This document shows, piece after piece, positions 30,351 through 39,957 of a DNA stretch of 64,000 nucleotides. This DNA comes from Mycobacteriaceae bacterium (GTDB taxonomy: Bacteria > Actinomycetota > Actinomycetes > Mycobacteriales > Mycobacteriaceae): positions 1-64,000 of the forward strand of contig JAFARC010000036.1 in assembly GCA_019245755.1 (NCBI GenBank), written 5' to 3'. The notes under the pieces were generated by a model. The model ran no database searches. It saw only the letters and a program-made list of their open reading frames with translations, and was not told the DNA's origin. The position numbers and the translations under genes are program-made. Every line of letters begins with the position of its first letter. Positions within the stretch are counted from its first letter, which is position 1.

Positions 30351-31739
30351 TTACTGCGCGTGCCGCGTGCGGTCTGCTGTCTTGCTGCGTGTGCTCCGAA
30401 GTACGGCCAGCCCGGCCGGAAGCAGCAGCGCGGCGATCACGGCGAGGATGGCCTTGATCCCGCTACCGGCGCTCAGGCCGTGGTGCGCCAGCAGCTCCAA
30501 CACGGTGCCTGACACCGCGACCCCGACGCCTGCCAGTGTCACCAGCGACGTCAAGGTGACACCGGCGGCTTCGCCGGCCCGCTCGGGTGCGACGACCGCC
30601 TGAGTCGCGACGGTGGTGAACGCGTAGACCAGGCCCATCGTGAACCCGCAGGCGGTCAGCGCGACCAAGTACACCACCCAATCCTCCGACGCAGTCAGCA
30701 CAGCCAGCGACACCGCAGCGATCGCGCAGCCGACGCCCATGACCGACATGGGTGAATAGCGCGATGTGAGACGTCCCGATATCGCGCCGCCGAGCGCCGC
30801 ACCCCCTGATGGGCCGAGGAAAGCAAGGCCCGCCATGAGTGGGTCGAGTCCACGTACCTGTTGCAGGTTCAACGTCGACAAGAACACGGTCACAACGTAT
30901 GCGATGTTCGCGATCGTGCCTGCGACGACCAGAACGGTGAACCTGGGATTACGTAGCAGCGACATGTCGACCAGCGGCCAGCGCACTCGCGTTTCGACAA
31001 CAACGAAGGCGGCAAGCACGAGAAGGGAGACAAGGAAGGTGCCCACCGTGCGGGCCGACAGCCATCCCCAGCTCGGGGCTCGGTCGAATGCCAGCGTGAA
31101 CATCCCGATCCCCGCCGCGATCAGCGCCAGCCCGCTGACATCCAGGCGCCGCGGCACCGTGTCGTCTGAGGTTTCGGGAATGGTTTTCATGCCGACGACA
31201 AACGAGATCCCGGCCAATGGCACCAGCAGCCAGAACACCGCGCGCCATCCTAGAGTCTCGGTGAGCAACCCGCCTATTAGCGGACCGGCGGCGTTACCCA
31301 ATCCCGCTATGCCGTAAGCCAATCCGATTGCCCGGCTGGACCGCTCCGCGGGGATGGTGTTGGACAGCACACTGACGGACACCGGAAAGATCAAAGCGGC
31401 GCCCAGGCCTTGCACAGCCCGGAACGCGATCACCACGGCGGCGGACGGTGCCACCGCGCAGCAAACCGATGCCACGCCGAATAGCGCGATTCCGGCGAGC
31501 AGCGCGCGACGGCGGCCGAAGATGTCGCCGATGCGGCCCGCGGGAACCATGAATGCACCCAACGCCAGCATGTAGATGCTGATCACCCACTGCAGGTCCG
31601 TCGTGCTGCTGCCCAGATCGAATGCCATTCGTGGCAATGCGAGGTTCATCGCGAAGTAATCGATCTGCACGCAGAACAAGGCCGTTGAAATGGCGGCGAG
31701 TATCCAGCGGGATCGTACCCCCTGCGACACCGAAATCAC
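30351..31739 (-). CDS. MFS transporter, DHA2-like
   Basis: ALPRMAFDLGSSTTDLQWVISIYMLALGAFMVPAGRIGDIFGRRRALLAG; multiple TM. Confidence 0.92.
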   Translation of the reverse strand: MISVSQGVRSRWILAAISTALFCVQIDYFAMNLALPRMAFDLGSSTTDLQWVISIYMLALGAFMVPAGRIGDIFGRRRALLAGIALFGVASVCCAVAPSAAVVIAFRAVQGLGAALIFPVSVSVLSNTIPAERSSRAIGLAYGIAGLGNAAGPLIGGLLTETLGWRAVFWLLVPLAGISFVVGMKTIPETSDDTVPRRLDVSGLALIAAGIGMFTLAFDRAPSWGWLSARTVGTFLVSLLVLAAFVVVETRVRWPLVDMSLLRNPRFTVLVVAGTIANIAYVVTVFLSTLNLQQVRGLDPLMAGLAFLGPSGGAALGGAISGRLTSRYSPMSVMGVGCAIAAVSLAVLTASEDWVVYLVALTACGFTMGLVYAFTTVATQAVVAPERAGEAAGVTLTSLVTLAGVGVAVSGTVLELLAHHGLSAGSGIKAILAVIAALLLPAGLAVLRSTRSKTADRTRHAQ

Positions 31740-31905
31740 CGCTTTACGATACGGCTGGAAAGGGTCGCTGTGGCGCTAGTCCGATGTGCGTTCACGACCT
31801 GGCCGCCGCCGACCGAGCGCCTTGCTAACCAACCCTGATCATTTGCGCAGCAGCGGACCCGAGCAACGCCGCACGCACCGTTGACTCCACACATAACCGG
31901 TGCCA

Positions 31906-32421
31906 TCAGGTCGGCGTCAACGTAAACGGCAGGAAGTACGTGCCCGCGCCGTCTCCCCGACATCCGGGTGCGTCGACGGTGAAAGTCCTTTGGCCGGCGA
32001 AGCTTCCGTCACCGTTCGGCAGCAAGAAATCCGTTCTTGTCGCGGTGACCGTGCTGCCGTCGTCGCAGTGGAAGGGATACTCCGAGGACGATGTCCAGCG
32101 GTCGTTGACCCACTGGTAGTCGAATAACGACGGTGCGTTGGGGTTGTCCGCCAGTTCGGTCAGGCGTAGCCAATGGGCGACGCAGCCCGACGCGCCACAC
32201 GTCGTGCTGAAACTGGCTGCCTGGGTAGCGGGCTCGGAGCTGCGCGGCTGGCCGTTGAAGGTCTGCTGGGAGTGATCCAGGAAGCTGTCATAAGACCCGT
32301 ACAGCGGCACTGGCTGCGGCCTGTCGGCGACCGCCGTCGGTGCCGTCCCAATCCCGGCGCCGATACCCAGACATACCGCGAATGCCAGGCGCGCCCGTGC
32401 CGTCATAACCGCGGGCTTCAT
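31906..32421 (-). CDS. Secreted mycobacterial protein of unknown function
   Basis: Signal peptide ...AFAVCLGIGAGIGTAPTAVADRP; Cys-containing secreted domain; ATGA-type overlap with the FecB-like gene. Confidence 0.75.
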   Translation of the reverse strand: MKPAVMTARARLAFAVCLGIGAGIGTAPTAVADRPQPVPLYGSYDSFLDHSQQTFNGQPRSSEPATQAASFSTTCGASGCVAHWLRLTELADNPNAPSLFDYQWVNDRWTSSSEYPFHCDDGSTVTATRTDFLLPNGDGSFAGQRTFTVDAPGCRGDGAGTYFLPFTLTPT

Positions 32422-33410
32422 CTCAGCGCCGCGGTCAGCATGGGCGGCAGCTGGCCGGCCACCACCGGTAGGCTCAACGGCGACGAGAACGCGATGGCGC
32501 CGGAGAGGTTCTTGCCGGTGAATACATTGCGATTCTGTGCGGTCGCGTTGAGCTGTTGGACAAAGGGATCCGCTAACAGCGCGGCCTGGTCGGCGTCGCT
32601 TTCCGTGGTCCAGATCAACACATCGGCGGCGTTGAGAACCGGAACAATCTGGGCGCGGGGAATGAAGGCGCGGTGGTCAACCGCATATGCATTGATGCTG
32701 TCGGCAATCTTCAAACCCATCTGAGTGAGGAAGTCGGTCTGCCAGCCGGGTAATGACGCGATCACACTGTCCTGCCAGAAGGTACCCTGCAGCAGCAGAG
32801 CATTCTTGCCGTTGAACTCGGGATGACTGTTCGCCACGTCGGCAAATCCCTTGTCTACCTGCGTGATTAATGAACCCATCTGGCCGGCCTGGGACACCGC
32901 TTGCCCGACGGTGGTGGCCTGGGTCTTCCAGGGCCCGAACCAACCATCGCCCTCTGTCTGCGGAATGGTGGGAGCAATCGCCGATAGCCGGTTGTAGCTG
33001 TCCTGGTCCACGCCGCAGTTGAGCGCAACGATGAGGTCGGGGTTCAGCTCGCTGATCCGGTCGTATTGGAAGTGGTTGTCGCCGTCGAACAGCGTGAGCA
33101 CGACCGGTTGTGCCCCGCCGAGTTTGGGCTGCGCCCACGGCCACACGGCGGACGGCTGATCGCCGAACCAGTTGGTCACCGCGACAGGCACCACGCCGAC
33201 GGCCAGTAGGTCGTCCTGTTCGGTGAAACCGGCGCTGACCACGCGCTTGGGCGGGGCCGCGATGGTGGTTTGGCCGAAGGCATGGGTGATGGTCACCGCG
33301 GCTGGCGGGACAGCTTTCGCCTTGGCGGCGATGCCGGCAGTCATCGCGACCAATCCGGCGGCGCCGGCCACGCCCAGGAAACCGCGTCGGCTAATGGTTT
33401 CGGTTTGCAC
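32418..33410 (-). CDS. Tat-exported iron-siderophore/FecB-type substrate-binding protein
   Basis: ISRRGFLGVAGAAGLVAMTAG Tat signal; PKRVVSAGFTEQDDLLAVGVVPVAV...NPDLIVALN periplasmic-binding fold pattern. Confidence 0.88.
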   Translation of the reverse strand: MQTETISRRGFLGVAGAAGLVAMTAGIAAKAKAVPPAAVTITHAFGQTTIAAPPKRVVSAGFTEQDDLLAVGVVPVAVTNWFGDQPSAVWPWAQPKLGGAQPVVLTLFDGDNHFQYDRISELNPDLIVALNCGVDQDSYNRLSAIAPTIPQTEGDGWFGPWKTQATTVGQAVSQAGQMGSLITQVDKGFADVANSHPEFNGKNALLLQGTFWQDSVIASLPGWQTDFLTQMGLKIADSINAYAVDHRAFIPRAQIVPVLNAADVLIWTTESDADQAALLADPFVQQLNATAQNRNVFTGKNLSGAIAFSSPLSLPVVAGQLPPMLTAALR

Positions 33411-33570
33411 AGCGGCAGCGTAGCGGCCCGAGCGCTACTTCAACGGAGATTGCGACAAAAATGGTTGTTGAAGAGTCCCGTCAATAGCGCGCCCCAATTG
33501 CGGTGAGATCTGCCACGCTACGTCCCGAGCCCTAACCGGCGCGCGTTCGCGCACCGTTACAACCGTTGAG

Positions 33571-33831
33571 CTACGATTTGCCGCGACGATTGCCCGGTCC
33601 TTTGCTTGGCGAAGTATCCAAGCCCTTTGAGGAATCCCGACATGCCACCCTCATCAGTGCCCGGACGGCGTAGCCCGCCAGCAACGCGCCAATCAGGATG
33701 GGGAAGAGCCACCACATGTCTAGCGCGATGAACACAGCCAGTACCACCAGGCCGTAGACGGTGGCGGTGAGTAGGTCAACGATGTCGGTGCGGGCTATGC
33801 ACTTCCGGTGGGCCGCGTTGCGGAAAGGCAT
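33571..33831 (-). CDS. Small membrane protein
   Basis: Hydrophobic VDLLTATVYGLVVLAVFIALDMWWLFPILIGALLAGYAVRAL. Confidence 0.6.
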   Translation of the reverse strand: MPFRNAAHRKCIARTDIVDLLTATVYGLVVLAVFIALDMWWLFPILIGALLAGYAVRALMRVACRDSSKGLDTSPSKGPGNRRGKS

Positions 33832-33909
33832 GCGCCCAGGCTAGCCCGGCAGTGAGCACCGGTGCTGTCACCACACTCCACATGCGTCCTCGCCTGAAGA
33901 GGGGCCACA

Positions 33910-35007
33910 CTACGACCCGAAACGTTCCGCCAGCGCCCGTCGGTCCACCTTGCCGATCCCGCGCAGCGGCAATTCGTCGATGATGTGCAATTCGCGCGGC
34001 GCGGCGGTCACGTCCAGCGACCGCGCCACATGAGCGCGCAGGTCCTCGAGCGTCGGTGGCTTGGCACCCGGCGCCGCCACCACCACCGCCACCACCCGTT
34101 GGCCCAGCCGGTCATCAGCCATGCCGAACACCGCGCACCGGGCCACCGCCGGGTGTCTCGCCAGCGACTCCTCCACCACCTGCGGCAGCACGGTCAGCCC
34201 GCCGGTGCTGATCGCCTCGTCGAGCCGGCCGTGCACCCGCAGCACACCGCGGTCGTCGATGCTGCCCGCGTCGTCGGTGCGGAACCAGCCGGGCTCGGCG
34301 AACGGGTCGGGCACGACCGGGCTGCGGTAGCCCTTCGCCAGCGTGGCGCCGCCGATGACCACCCGGTCGTCGTCGATTCGCACCCGTACGCCGTCCAGCG
34401 GCACGCCGTCGTAGACGCAGCCGCCGGCGGTTTCGCTCATCCCGTAGGTGCGCACCACCGGAATGCCCGCCGCCCTGGCCGCAGCGGCGACCGAGGCCGG
34501 CAGCGGGCCACCGCCGACCAGCACCGCGTCCAACGACGCCAACGCGGCCGCCGCTTCGGGCACCTCCAGCGCCTTCACCAGCTGCGCGGCCACCAACGAC
34601 GCGTAACGTCGGCCCCCGCCCATCGCGGCGAGCGCAGCCGGCAGCGCCGACACGTCGAAACCCCGAGACACATCCATCACCACCGGCGTCGTGCCGGCCA
34701 GCACGCTGCGGATCAGGACCTGCAACCCCGCGATGTGATGTGCCGGCAGCGCCAGCAGCCACCGGCCCGGGCCGCCGAGGCGCGAATGCGTCGCCGAAGC
34801 GCTGAAGGTCAGCACCTGACTCGTCAGCAGCGCACCCTTGGGCGTGCCGGTCGTCCCGGATGTCGACACCACCACCGCCACGTCGTCATCGATCCAGGAA
34901 CCGACACCCAAAGCCGTTGCCAGTATGTCCTTTTCACGCAAGTCGAACACCGGCACCGGCAGCAGCGCGACATCGCCGGCCAGCATGGCCTCCAGCATCG
35001 GCACCAC
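33910..35007 (-). CDS. menE: o-Succinylbenzoate-CoA ligase (start uncertain, could extend a little upstream)
   Basis: VVVSTSGTTGTPKGALL AMP-binding motif; GWFRTDDAGSID, LPLRGIGKVDRRAL; synteny with Rv0542c. Confidence 0.92.
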   Translation of the reverse strand: MVPMLEAMLAGDVALLPVPVFDLREKDILATALGVGSWIDDDVAVVVSTSGTTGTPKGALLTSQVLTFSASATHSRLGGPGRWLLALPAHHIAGLQVLIRSVLAGTTPVVMDVSRGFDVSALPAALAAMGGGRRYASLVAAQLVKALEVPEAAAALASLDAVLVGGGPLPASVAAAARAAGIPVVRTYGMSETAGGCVYDGVPLDGVRVRIDDDRVVIGGATLAKGYRSPVVPDPFAEPGWFRTDDAGSIDDRGVLRVHGRLDEAISTGGLTVLPQVVEESLARHPAVARCAVFGMADDRLGQRVVAVVVAAPGAKPPTLEDLRAHVARSLDVTAAPRELHIIDELPLRGIGKVDRRALAERFGS

Positions 35008-35054
35008 CCGAAGAACGTCCGGCCCCGCCGGAACGTCGAGGGAACGCAGCGTGG

Positions 35055-35357
35055 CTATCCGGCGTCCTCGCTGTCTCGAGGGCCGTCAAGCGGCCAACCG
35101 TGGCCGGCCAGCCGCTCCCGCACCCGCTCGATGTCCGCCGGGTTGGGCAGTTCGTCGGTCATCTGGGTGATGGCGACCCCGATGTCGATGTTGTCGAAGT
35201 CGCCGTGGCGTATCAGTTCGCGAGCGACGGCCTTCACCTCGTCAGTGCTGAGCCGACGCGACAGCAATGCCAGCATCGGGAAATAGTCGGTCGGCGGAAC
35301 TCCCTCGGGATATCCGGCCCGCAGCCAGTTGATGATCGCAGTGAGGAACCGGGTCAC
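35055..35357 (-). CDS. DUF3349 protein (Rv0543c-like)
   Basis: VTRFLTAIINWLRAGYPEGVPPTDYFPMLALLSRRLSTDEV; synteny. Confidence 0.85.
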   Translation of the reverse strand: MTRFLTAIINWLRAGYPEGVPPTDYFPMLALLSRRLSTDEVKAVARELIRHGDFDNIDIGVAITQMTDELPNPADIERVRERLAGHGWPLDGPRDSEDAG

Positions 35358-35430
35358 ACGCCCAAGCCTAGAGGCGCCACACCCAACCCTGAAGTCCCCA
35401 ACCCAGGTGTCACCGTGTCCCCCGCTGTCA

Positions 35431-35721
35431 TCACTTACCGCGCTTTGCTCCCAGGATGTACCAGCCGGTGTGGTGGCCGATGAAGTCGCTGGCGATGTAG
35501 AGCACACCGAGGATCACCACCGCCAGCACCACCGCGAAGATCACCCAGCCGAGCGTCAGCAACAACGGATTGCGGCGAGCTTCCCCGTCGTGCCGCACGA
35601 CCCCGACGCCCTCGGCGTTGAGCCGCACGCCGACCGCGAACAGCGCAGGCAGCCCGGCGCCGACGATCAGACCGAAGAGGATGATCTTCAGCGTGGCGAT
35701 GTAGTTGAACCATGTGCTCAC
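35431..35721 (-). CDS. Membrane protein (Rv0544c-like)
   Basis: Two TM helices; overlaps pitA start region. Confidence 0.8.
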   Translation of the reverse strand: MSTWFNYIATLKIILFGLIVGAGLPALFAVGVRLNAEGVGVVRHDGEARRNPLLLTLGWVIFAVVLAVVILGVLYIASDFIGHHTGWYILGAKRGK

Positions 35722-36947
35722 GGTTGCTCCTGCCTTTCCAGGACCGCTCCGTCAGGGCTCGGCCCAGCTGCCACCGGCGCGGTCGGCGTCGACGGCGGAG
35801 CAGCCCCGCCGTCGACGCCTGCCGTCAGGTCGCCCTCCCACTCGGCGTTGACGTTCTTGTGGGTGATCGGGGTCCGGCGCGACCGCAGCCAGATTGCGCT
35901 CGACACCGCGATCAGCAGCGCGAAACCGATTGCCGTACCGGCAAAGCCGCCGACGCCATGCACGATCCAATACGTGATCGCACCGACCAATCCGGCCGAC
36001 GGCAGGGTGATCAGCCATGCGGTGGCCATTCGCCCGGCGACGCCCCAGCGGACCTCGGCGCCCGGTTTGCCTACCCCGCTGCCGAGGATGGAACCGGTCG
36101 CCACATGAGTGGTGGACAGAGCGTAGCCGAAGTGGCTGGAGAGCAGGATGACCGCCGCCGACGCCGTTTCCGCCGCCATGCCCTGCGGTGACTCGATCTC
36201 CACCAGCCCCTTGCCCAGGGTGCGGATCACCCGCCAGCCGCCGACGTAGGTGCCCAGCGCGATGGCGGTCGCGCAGGAGAAGATCACCCACAGCGGTGGC
36301 ATCGCCTGCCTGCTGCTGGCCGCGCCGTAGGCGATCAGTGCCATGAAGATGATGCCCATCGTTTTCTGCGCGTCGTTGGTGCCATGCGCGAGCGAAACCA
36401 GCGAGGCCGACCCGATCTGGCCGTACCGGAAACCGGTGTTGGTGCGCTCCCGCGGCACTCCCCGCGTGGCCCGGTACACCAGCCAGGTGCCGACGGCGGC
36501 AACTATGCCGGCGATGAATGGCGACAGCACCGCGGGAAGGATCACGGCCGACACCAGCCCATGCCAGATCACGCCGTGGCCGCCGACCGCGGCGATCATC
36601 GCGCCGACGATGCCGCCGATCAGCGCATGCGACGAGCTTGACGGGATGCCGAGCAACCAGGTCAGCAGGTTCCACACGATTCCGCCGACGAGGCCCGCGA
36701 AGACCAGCTCGAGGCTGACCAGGTGCGCATCGATCAGTCCCTTTGCGATCGTGGCCGCGACCGCGGTCGACAGGAACGCGCCGACCAGGTTCAGCACGGC
36801 GGACAGCGCAACGGCCACCCGCGGCTTCAATGCCCCACTGGCAATCGAAGTGGCCATCGCGTTTCCGGTGTCGTGGAAGCCGTTCGTGAAGTCGAACGCC
36901 AGTGCGGTGATCACCACGACGATCATCAGGAAAAGCTGCAGGTTCAC
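35718..36947 (-). CDS. pitA: Low-affinity inorganic phosphate transporter
   Basis: FDFTNGFHDTGNAMATSIASGAL and GxxSSSHALIGG motifs. Confidence 0.95.
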   Translation of the reverse strand: MNLQLFLMIVVVITALAFDFTNGFHDTGNAMATSIASGALKPRVAVALSAVLNLVGAFLSTAVAATIAKGLIDAHLVSLELVFAGLVGGIVWNLLTWLLGIPSSSSHALIGGIVGAMIAAVGGHGVIWHGLVSAVILPAVLSPFIAGIVAAVGTWLVYRATRGVPRERTNTGFRYGQIGSASLVSLAHGTNDAQKTMGIIFMALIAYGAASSRQAMPPLWVIFSCATAIALGTYVGGWRVIRTLGKGLVEIESPQGMAAETASAAVILLSSHFGYALSTTHVATGSILGSGVGKPGAEVRWGVAGRMATAWLITLPSAGLVGAITYWIVHGVGGFAGTAIGFALLIAVSSAIWLRSRRTPITHKNVNAEWEGDLTAGVDGGAAPPSTPTAPVAAGPSPDGAVLERQEQP

Positions 36948-37042
36948 GCCGAAAATTCTTGCGGCAGCGCTACACCGATGTCGAACAGATCAGCAAGAAT
37001 TCCCTTGCCAACCCTAACCTGTTAAGCGCAGTTCGCCCAACG

Positions 37043-37414
37043 TTAACCCCGCGAATCCCGGCGCAGCGGGTGCTCGGGCGGCACCTGCACGAAGATCAGC
37101 CTGACCCCGTCGGGGTCCAGCACATGCATCTCGTGCAGGCCCCAGCTCTCCTGGCGCGCCTCCCGCGCGATCGGCACACCACGCCGAGCCAACTCCCGCG
37201 CAGTGGCGTAGATGTCGCGCACCTGCAGCCATAACGTCCCACCGGCGTCGGGTCCGCCGTGGCCGGCCAGCTCGACAAGCGACTGGCCCGCGAAAAACAC
37301 TGTGCCGGCACCATATTCACGGAAAACAGCCAGCCCGATCCCGTCGCGGTAGAAGGTCAGCGACCGCTCGTAGTCCGCTGGCCGGATCAAAAACCGGCTG
37401 GCCAGAATCTCCAT
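37043..37414 (-). CDS. Glyoxalase/VOC superfamily protein (Rv0546c-like)
   Basis: MEILASRFLIRPADYERSLTFYRDGIGLAVFREYGAG; VOC fold pattern. Confidence 0.88.
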   Translation of the reverse strand: MEILASRFLIRPADYERSLTFYRDGIGLAVFREYGAGTVFFAGQSLVELAGHGGPDAGGTLWLQVRDIYATARELARRGVPIAREARQESWGLHEMHVLDPDGVRLIFVQVPPEHPLRRDSRG

Positions 37415-37439
37415 GCGCTCGTGTCTATCACGGCGGCTG

Positions 37440-38324
37440 TCAGCGGCTCGGCTGAATGACCTGCCGCTTCATGATCGCGTTGACCCATTCCGGGCTGACG
37501 GTGTCGAGGGCCTTGCCGAACAGCGCCATCCGCGGCGCGATCCGTACCGGGCGTCGACGCGCGGCCGTGACCATCCACTCCGCCGCCTCCTCTGCGGTCA
37601 GCGCGGGCAACCCCGCATAGGCCTGCGTCGGAGCGATCATCGGCGTTGCCACCAAGGGGTAGTACAGCGTCGTGGATTGCACCCCGCACCCGGACCACTC
37701 CGTCTCGATCACCCGGCTGACCGCGCTCAGCGCCGCTTTCGACGCGTTGTAGACGGCGAACAGCGGCGATGCCTCGCTCAACACGCCCCACGTTGCGACG
37801 TTGATGATGTGCCCGTCGCGCCGCGAAAGCATGCCCGGCGCCAGGCCGCGGATCAGTCGCAGCGGCGCATAGTAGTTCAGTGTCATCGTCCGCTCGACGT
37901 CATGCCACCGGTCCAGCGATTCGGTCAGCGGGCGGCGAATCGACTTGCCGGCGTTGTTGATAAGGATGTCGACACCGCCGAGGCGGTCCTCGACGGTTTT
38001 GACCAGTCGGTCGATCCCGTCGAGGTCGGACAGGTCGCACGGCAACGCCAGCGCCGAGCCGCCGCGCGCGGTGATCCGCTCGGCCAGTGCGTCGAGGAGG
38101 TCTTGACGGCGCGCGGCCACCACGACGTTCGCGCCGCGCCGGGCTAACAGTTGGGCAGCGCTTTCGCCGATACCCGACGACGCGCCGGTCAGCAGGATCC
38201 GTCTGCCGGTCAGGTCGACGACGTCACGCGCGGGCCGGTGCAGGTAAAGCTGCTGAGCCAGCGGCGGCCGCATGCTCGCCAGCGTCAGCGCGTCACCCAG
38301 TCGCCGCAGCGGGTTTTTGCTCAC
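37440..38324 (-). CDS. Short-chain dehydrogenase/reductase (Rv0547c-like)
   Basis: RILLTGASSGIGESAA; YNASKAAL SDR motifs. Confidence 0.92.
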   Translation of the reverse strand: MSKNPLRRLGDALTLASMRPPLAQQLYLHRPARDVVDLTGRRILLTGASSGIGESAAQLLARRGANVVVAARRQDLLDALAERITARGGSALALPCDLSDLDGIDRLVKTVEDRLGGVDILINNAGKSIRRPLTESLDRWHDVERTMTLNYYAPLRLIRGLAPGMLSRRDGHIINVATWGVLSEASPLFAVYNASKAALSAVSRVIETEWSGCGVQSTTLYYPLVATPMIAPTQAYAGLPALTAEEAAEWMVTAARRRPVRIAPRMALFGKALDTVSPEWVNAIMKRQVIQPSR

Positions 38325-38359
38325 GGGGTCAGCAGTCTAGTTACGGGTATACCGACGCT

Positions 38360-39460
38360 ATGGAGCCGAACCGGCTGTGGGGTAAGCGCGAGGACATGAT
38401 CGTGCACGAGTGGTCCCCGTTCAACGCCGAGCCGCCCCGCCGTGCGCTGGCCGCCGGCGACATCACCGATGTGGCGGCGTTCTACAGCCGCAATCACGGC
38501 CCCATCCCCGACCTCGCCACCGAGGACTGGCTGCTGACGGTCGGCGGCCTGGTCCGCGAACCGCTTTCACTGACCTTCGACGAGCTGACGGCGCGATTCC
38601 CCGGTTATACCGAGGTCGCGACACTGCAATGTGCGGGCAACCGGCGCGCGGGATTCAACGAGATTCGCCGGATCGACGGTGAGGACCCGTGGGGCCCGGC
38701 GGCGACGTCGACCGCGCAATGGCGCGGCGCCCGGCTGGCCGACGTGCTCGCCGCGGCCGGGGTATCCGGCGGGCGGCATGTCGCGTTCAGCGCGCCCGAT
38801 GTCTCGGAGCTGGCGTCTCCCGCGCAGCCGTACGGCGCCTCCATCCCGCTGCCCAAGGCCTTGGCCGGCGAGGTGCTGCTCGCCTGGGAGATGAACGGCG
38901 AACCGCTGCGGCGCATCCATGGCGGACCCGTGCGGGTGGTGGTGCCCGGCTACGTCGGTGCCCGCAGCGTCAAATGGGTCACCGCGGTCACGGTGCAACC
39001 CGAGCCGTCCGACAACTATTTTCAGGCCCGCGCCTACCGGATCCTGCCGCCTGGCGCCGACCCCGACGCGGCTGCGCCCGGCGAGGGCATCTCGTTGTCG
39101 TCGGTCGTACTCAACTGCGACATCCTCATGCCGGACGAGGGTGCGCTCGTCGCGGCCGGCCCGCTTCGCGTCGGCGGCTACGCGTTCGCCGGTGACGACC
39201 GCGGCATCGCGCGCGTCGACGTCTCGGCCAATGGCGGGTGCACATGGCAGCTGGCCGAGCTTGGACCCGAGCGTGCCCGCTGGGCGTGGCGGCTGTGGTC
39301 GGCCACGGTCGACGTGCACCCCGGGCCGGTGTCCGTCACCGCCAGGGCGTGGGACACGATCGGGGCCACCCAGCCGGAGTCGGCGGCCTCACTGTGGAAT
39401 CCGAAGGGATACGCCAACAACTCCTGGGCCCATCTGCACCTGAGGGCGCACGCTACGTGA
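38360..39460 (+). CDS. Sulfite oxidase-family molybdopterin oxidoreductase (no obvious signal peptide)
   Basis: VATLQCAGNRRAGFN (Mo-ligand Cys), GGPVRVVVPGYVGARSVKWVTAVTV, C-terminal dimerisation-like domain. Confidence 0.93.
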   Translation: MEPNRLWGKREDMIVHEWSPFNAEPPRRALAAGDITDVAAFYSRNHGPIPDLATEDWLLTVGGLVREPLSLTFDELTARFPGYTEVATLQCAGNRRAGFNEIRRIDGEDPWGPAATSTAQWRGARLADVLAAAGVSGGRHVAFSAPDVSELASPAQPYGASIPLPKALAGEVLLAWEMNGEPLRRIHGGPVRVVVPGYVGARSVKWVTAVTVQPEPSDNYFQARAYRILPPGADPDAAAPGEGISLSSVVLNCDILMPDEGALVAAGPLRVGGYAFAGDDRGIARVDVSANGGCTWQLAELGPERARWAWRLWSATVDVHPGPVSVTARAWDTIGATQPESAASLWNPKGYANNSWAHLHLRAHAT

Positions 39461-39890
39461 TCGTCAGTGTGTCGCCGGTGACCATCACGGTCTTCGCCGG
39501 CAACGGCTGCGCGGCCGGGCCATTGACGACCGAGCCGTCGGTGATGTTGAACTTGCTGCCGTGGCACGGGCAGTTGATCGTGCCGTCGGTGACGCTGCCC
39601 ACGATGCAGCCCTGGTGCGTGCAGGTCGCGCTGAACGCCTTGAACTGGCCGGGCTGGGGCTGGGTGACCGCGACATCCTGGTCTGTGAGGATGATGCCGC
39701 CGCCCAGCGGGACCTGGTCGACGTTGACGCCGCCGGACGCGGCCGCGGACCCCGACGTCGATGTGGTGGTGGGCTGACTCGTCGACGGCGCCGAGTTCTG
39801 GCCGCCGCCGCACGCCGCCAGGGCCGCCCCCGCCCCCAGCGCGCCGGCGCCGAGCAGCACGTCGCGCCGGGTGGCCCGTTGTCGCCTCAT
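39453..39890 (-). CDS. Rieske [2Fe-2S] protein with Tat/lipoprotein-like signal
   Basis: TRRDVLLGAGALGAGAALAACGGG; CTHQGCIVGS...CPCHGSKFN. Confidence 0.93.
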   Translation of the reverse strand: MRRQRATRRDVLLGAGALGAGAALAACGGGQNSAPSTSQPTTTSTSGSAAASGGVNVDQVPLGGGIILTDQDVAVTQPQPGQFKAFSATCTHQGCIVGSVTDGTINCPCHGSKFNITDGSVVNGPAAQPLPAKTVMVTGDTLTIT

Positions 39891-39957
39891 GTTGTGTTCC
39901 TCTCCGGCCTGTCTCATCGTGACACGCGCGACTCACCTGACGAGCGGGTCCCGGTTT

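Noticed and set aside
33411-33570. Search for an IdeR iron box upstream of the FecB-like gene
   Set aside because: No TTAGGTTAGGCTAACCTAA-like palindrome found by eye.
37021-37046. GTTAA repeats upstream of pitA resembling a phosphate-response site
   Set aside because: Do not match the PhoP/RegX3 consensus, and the second copy overlaps the glyoxalase stop; likely chance.
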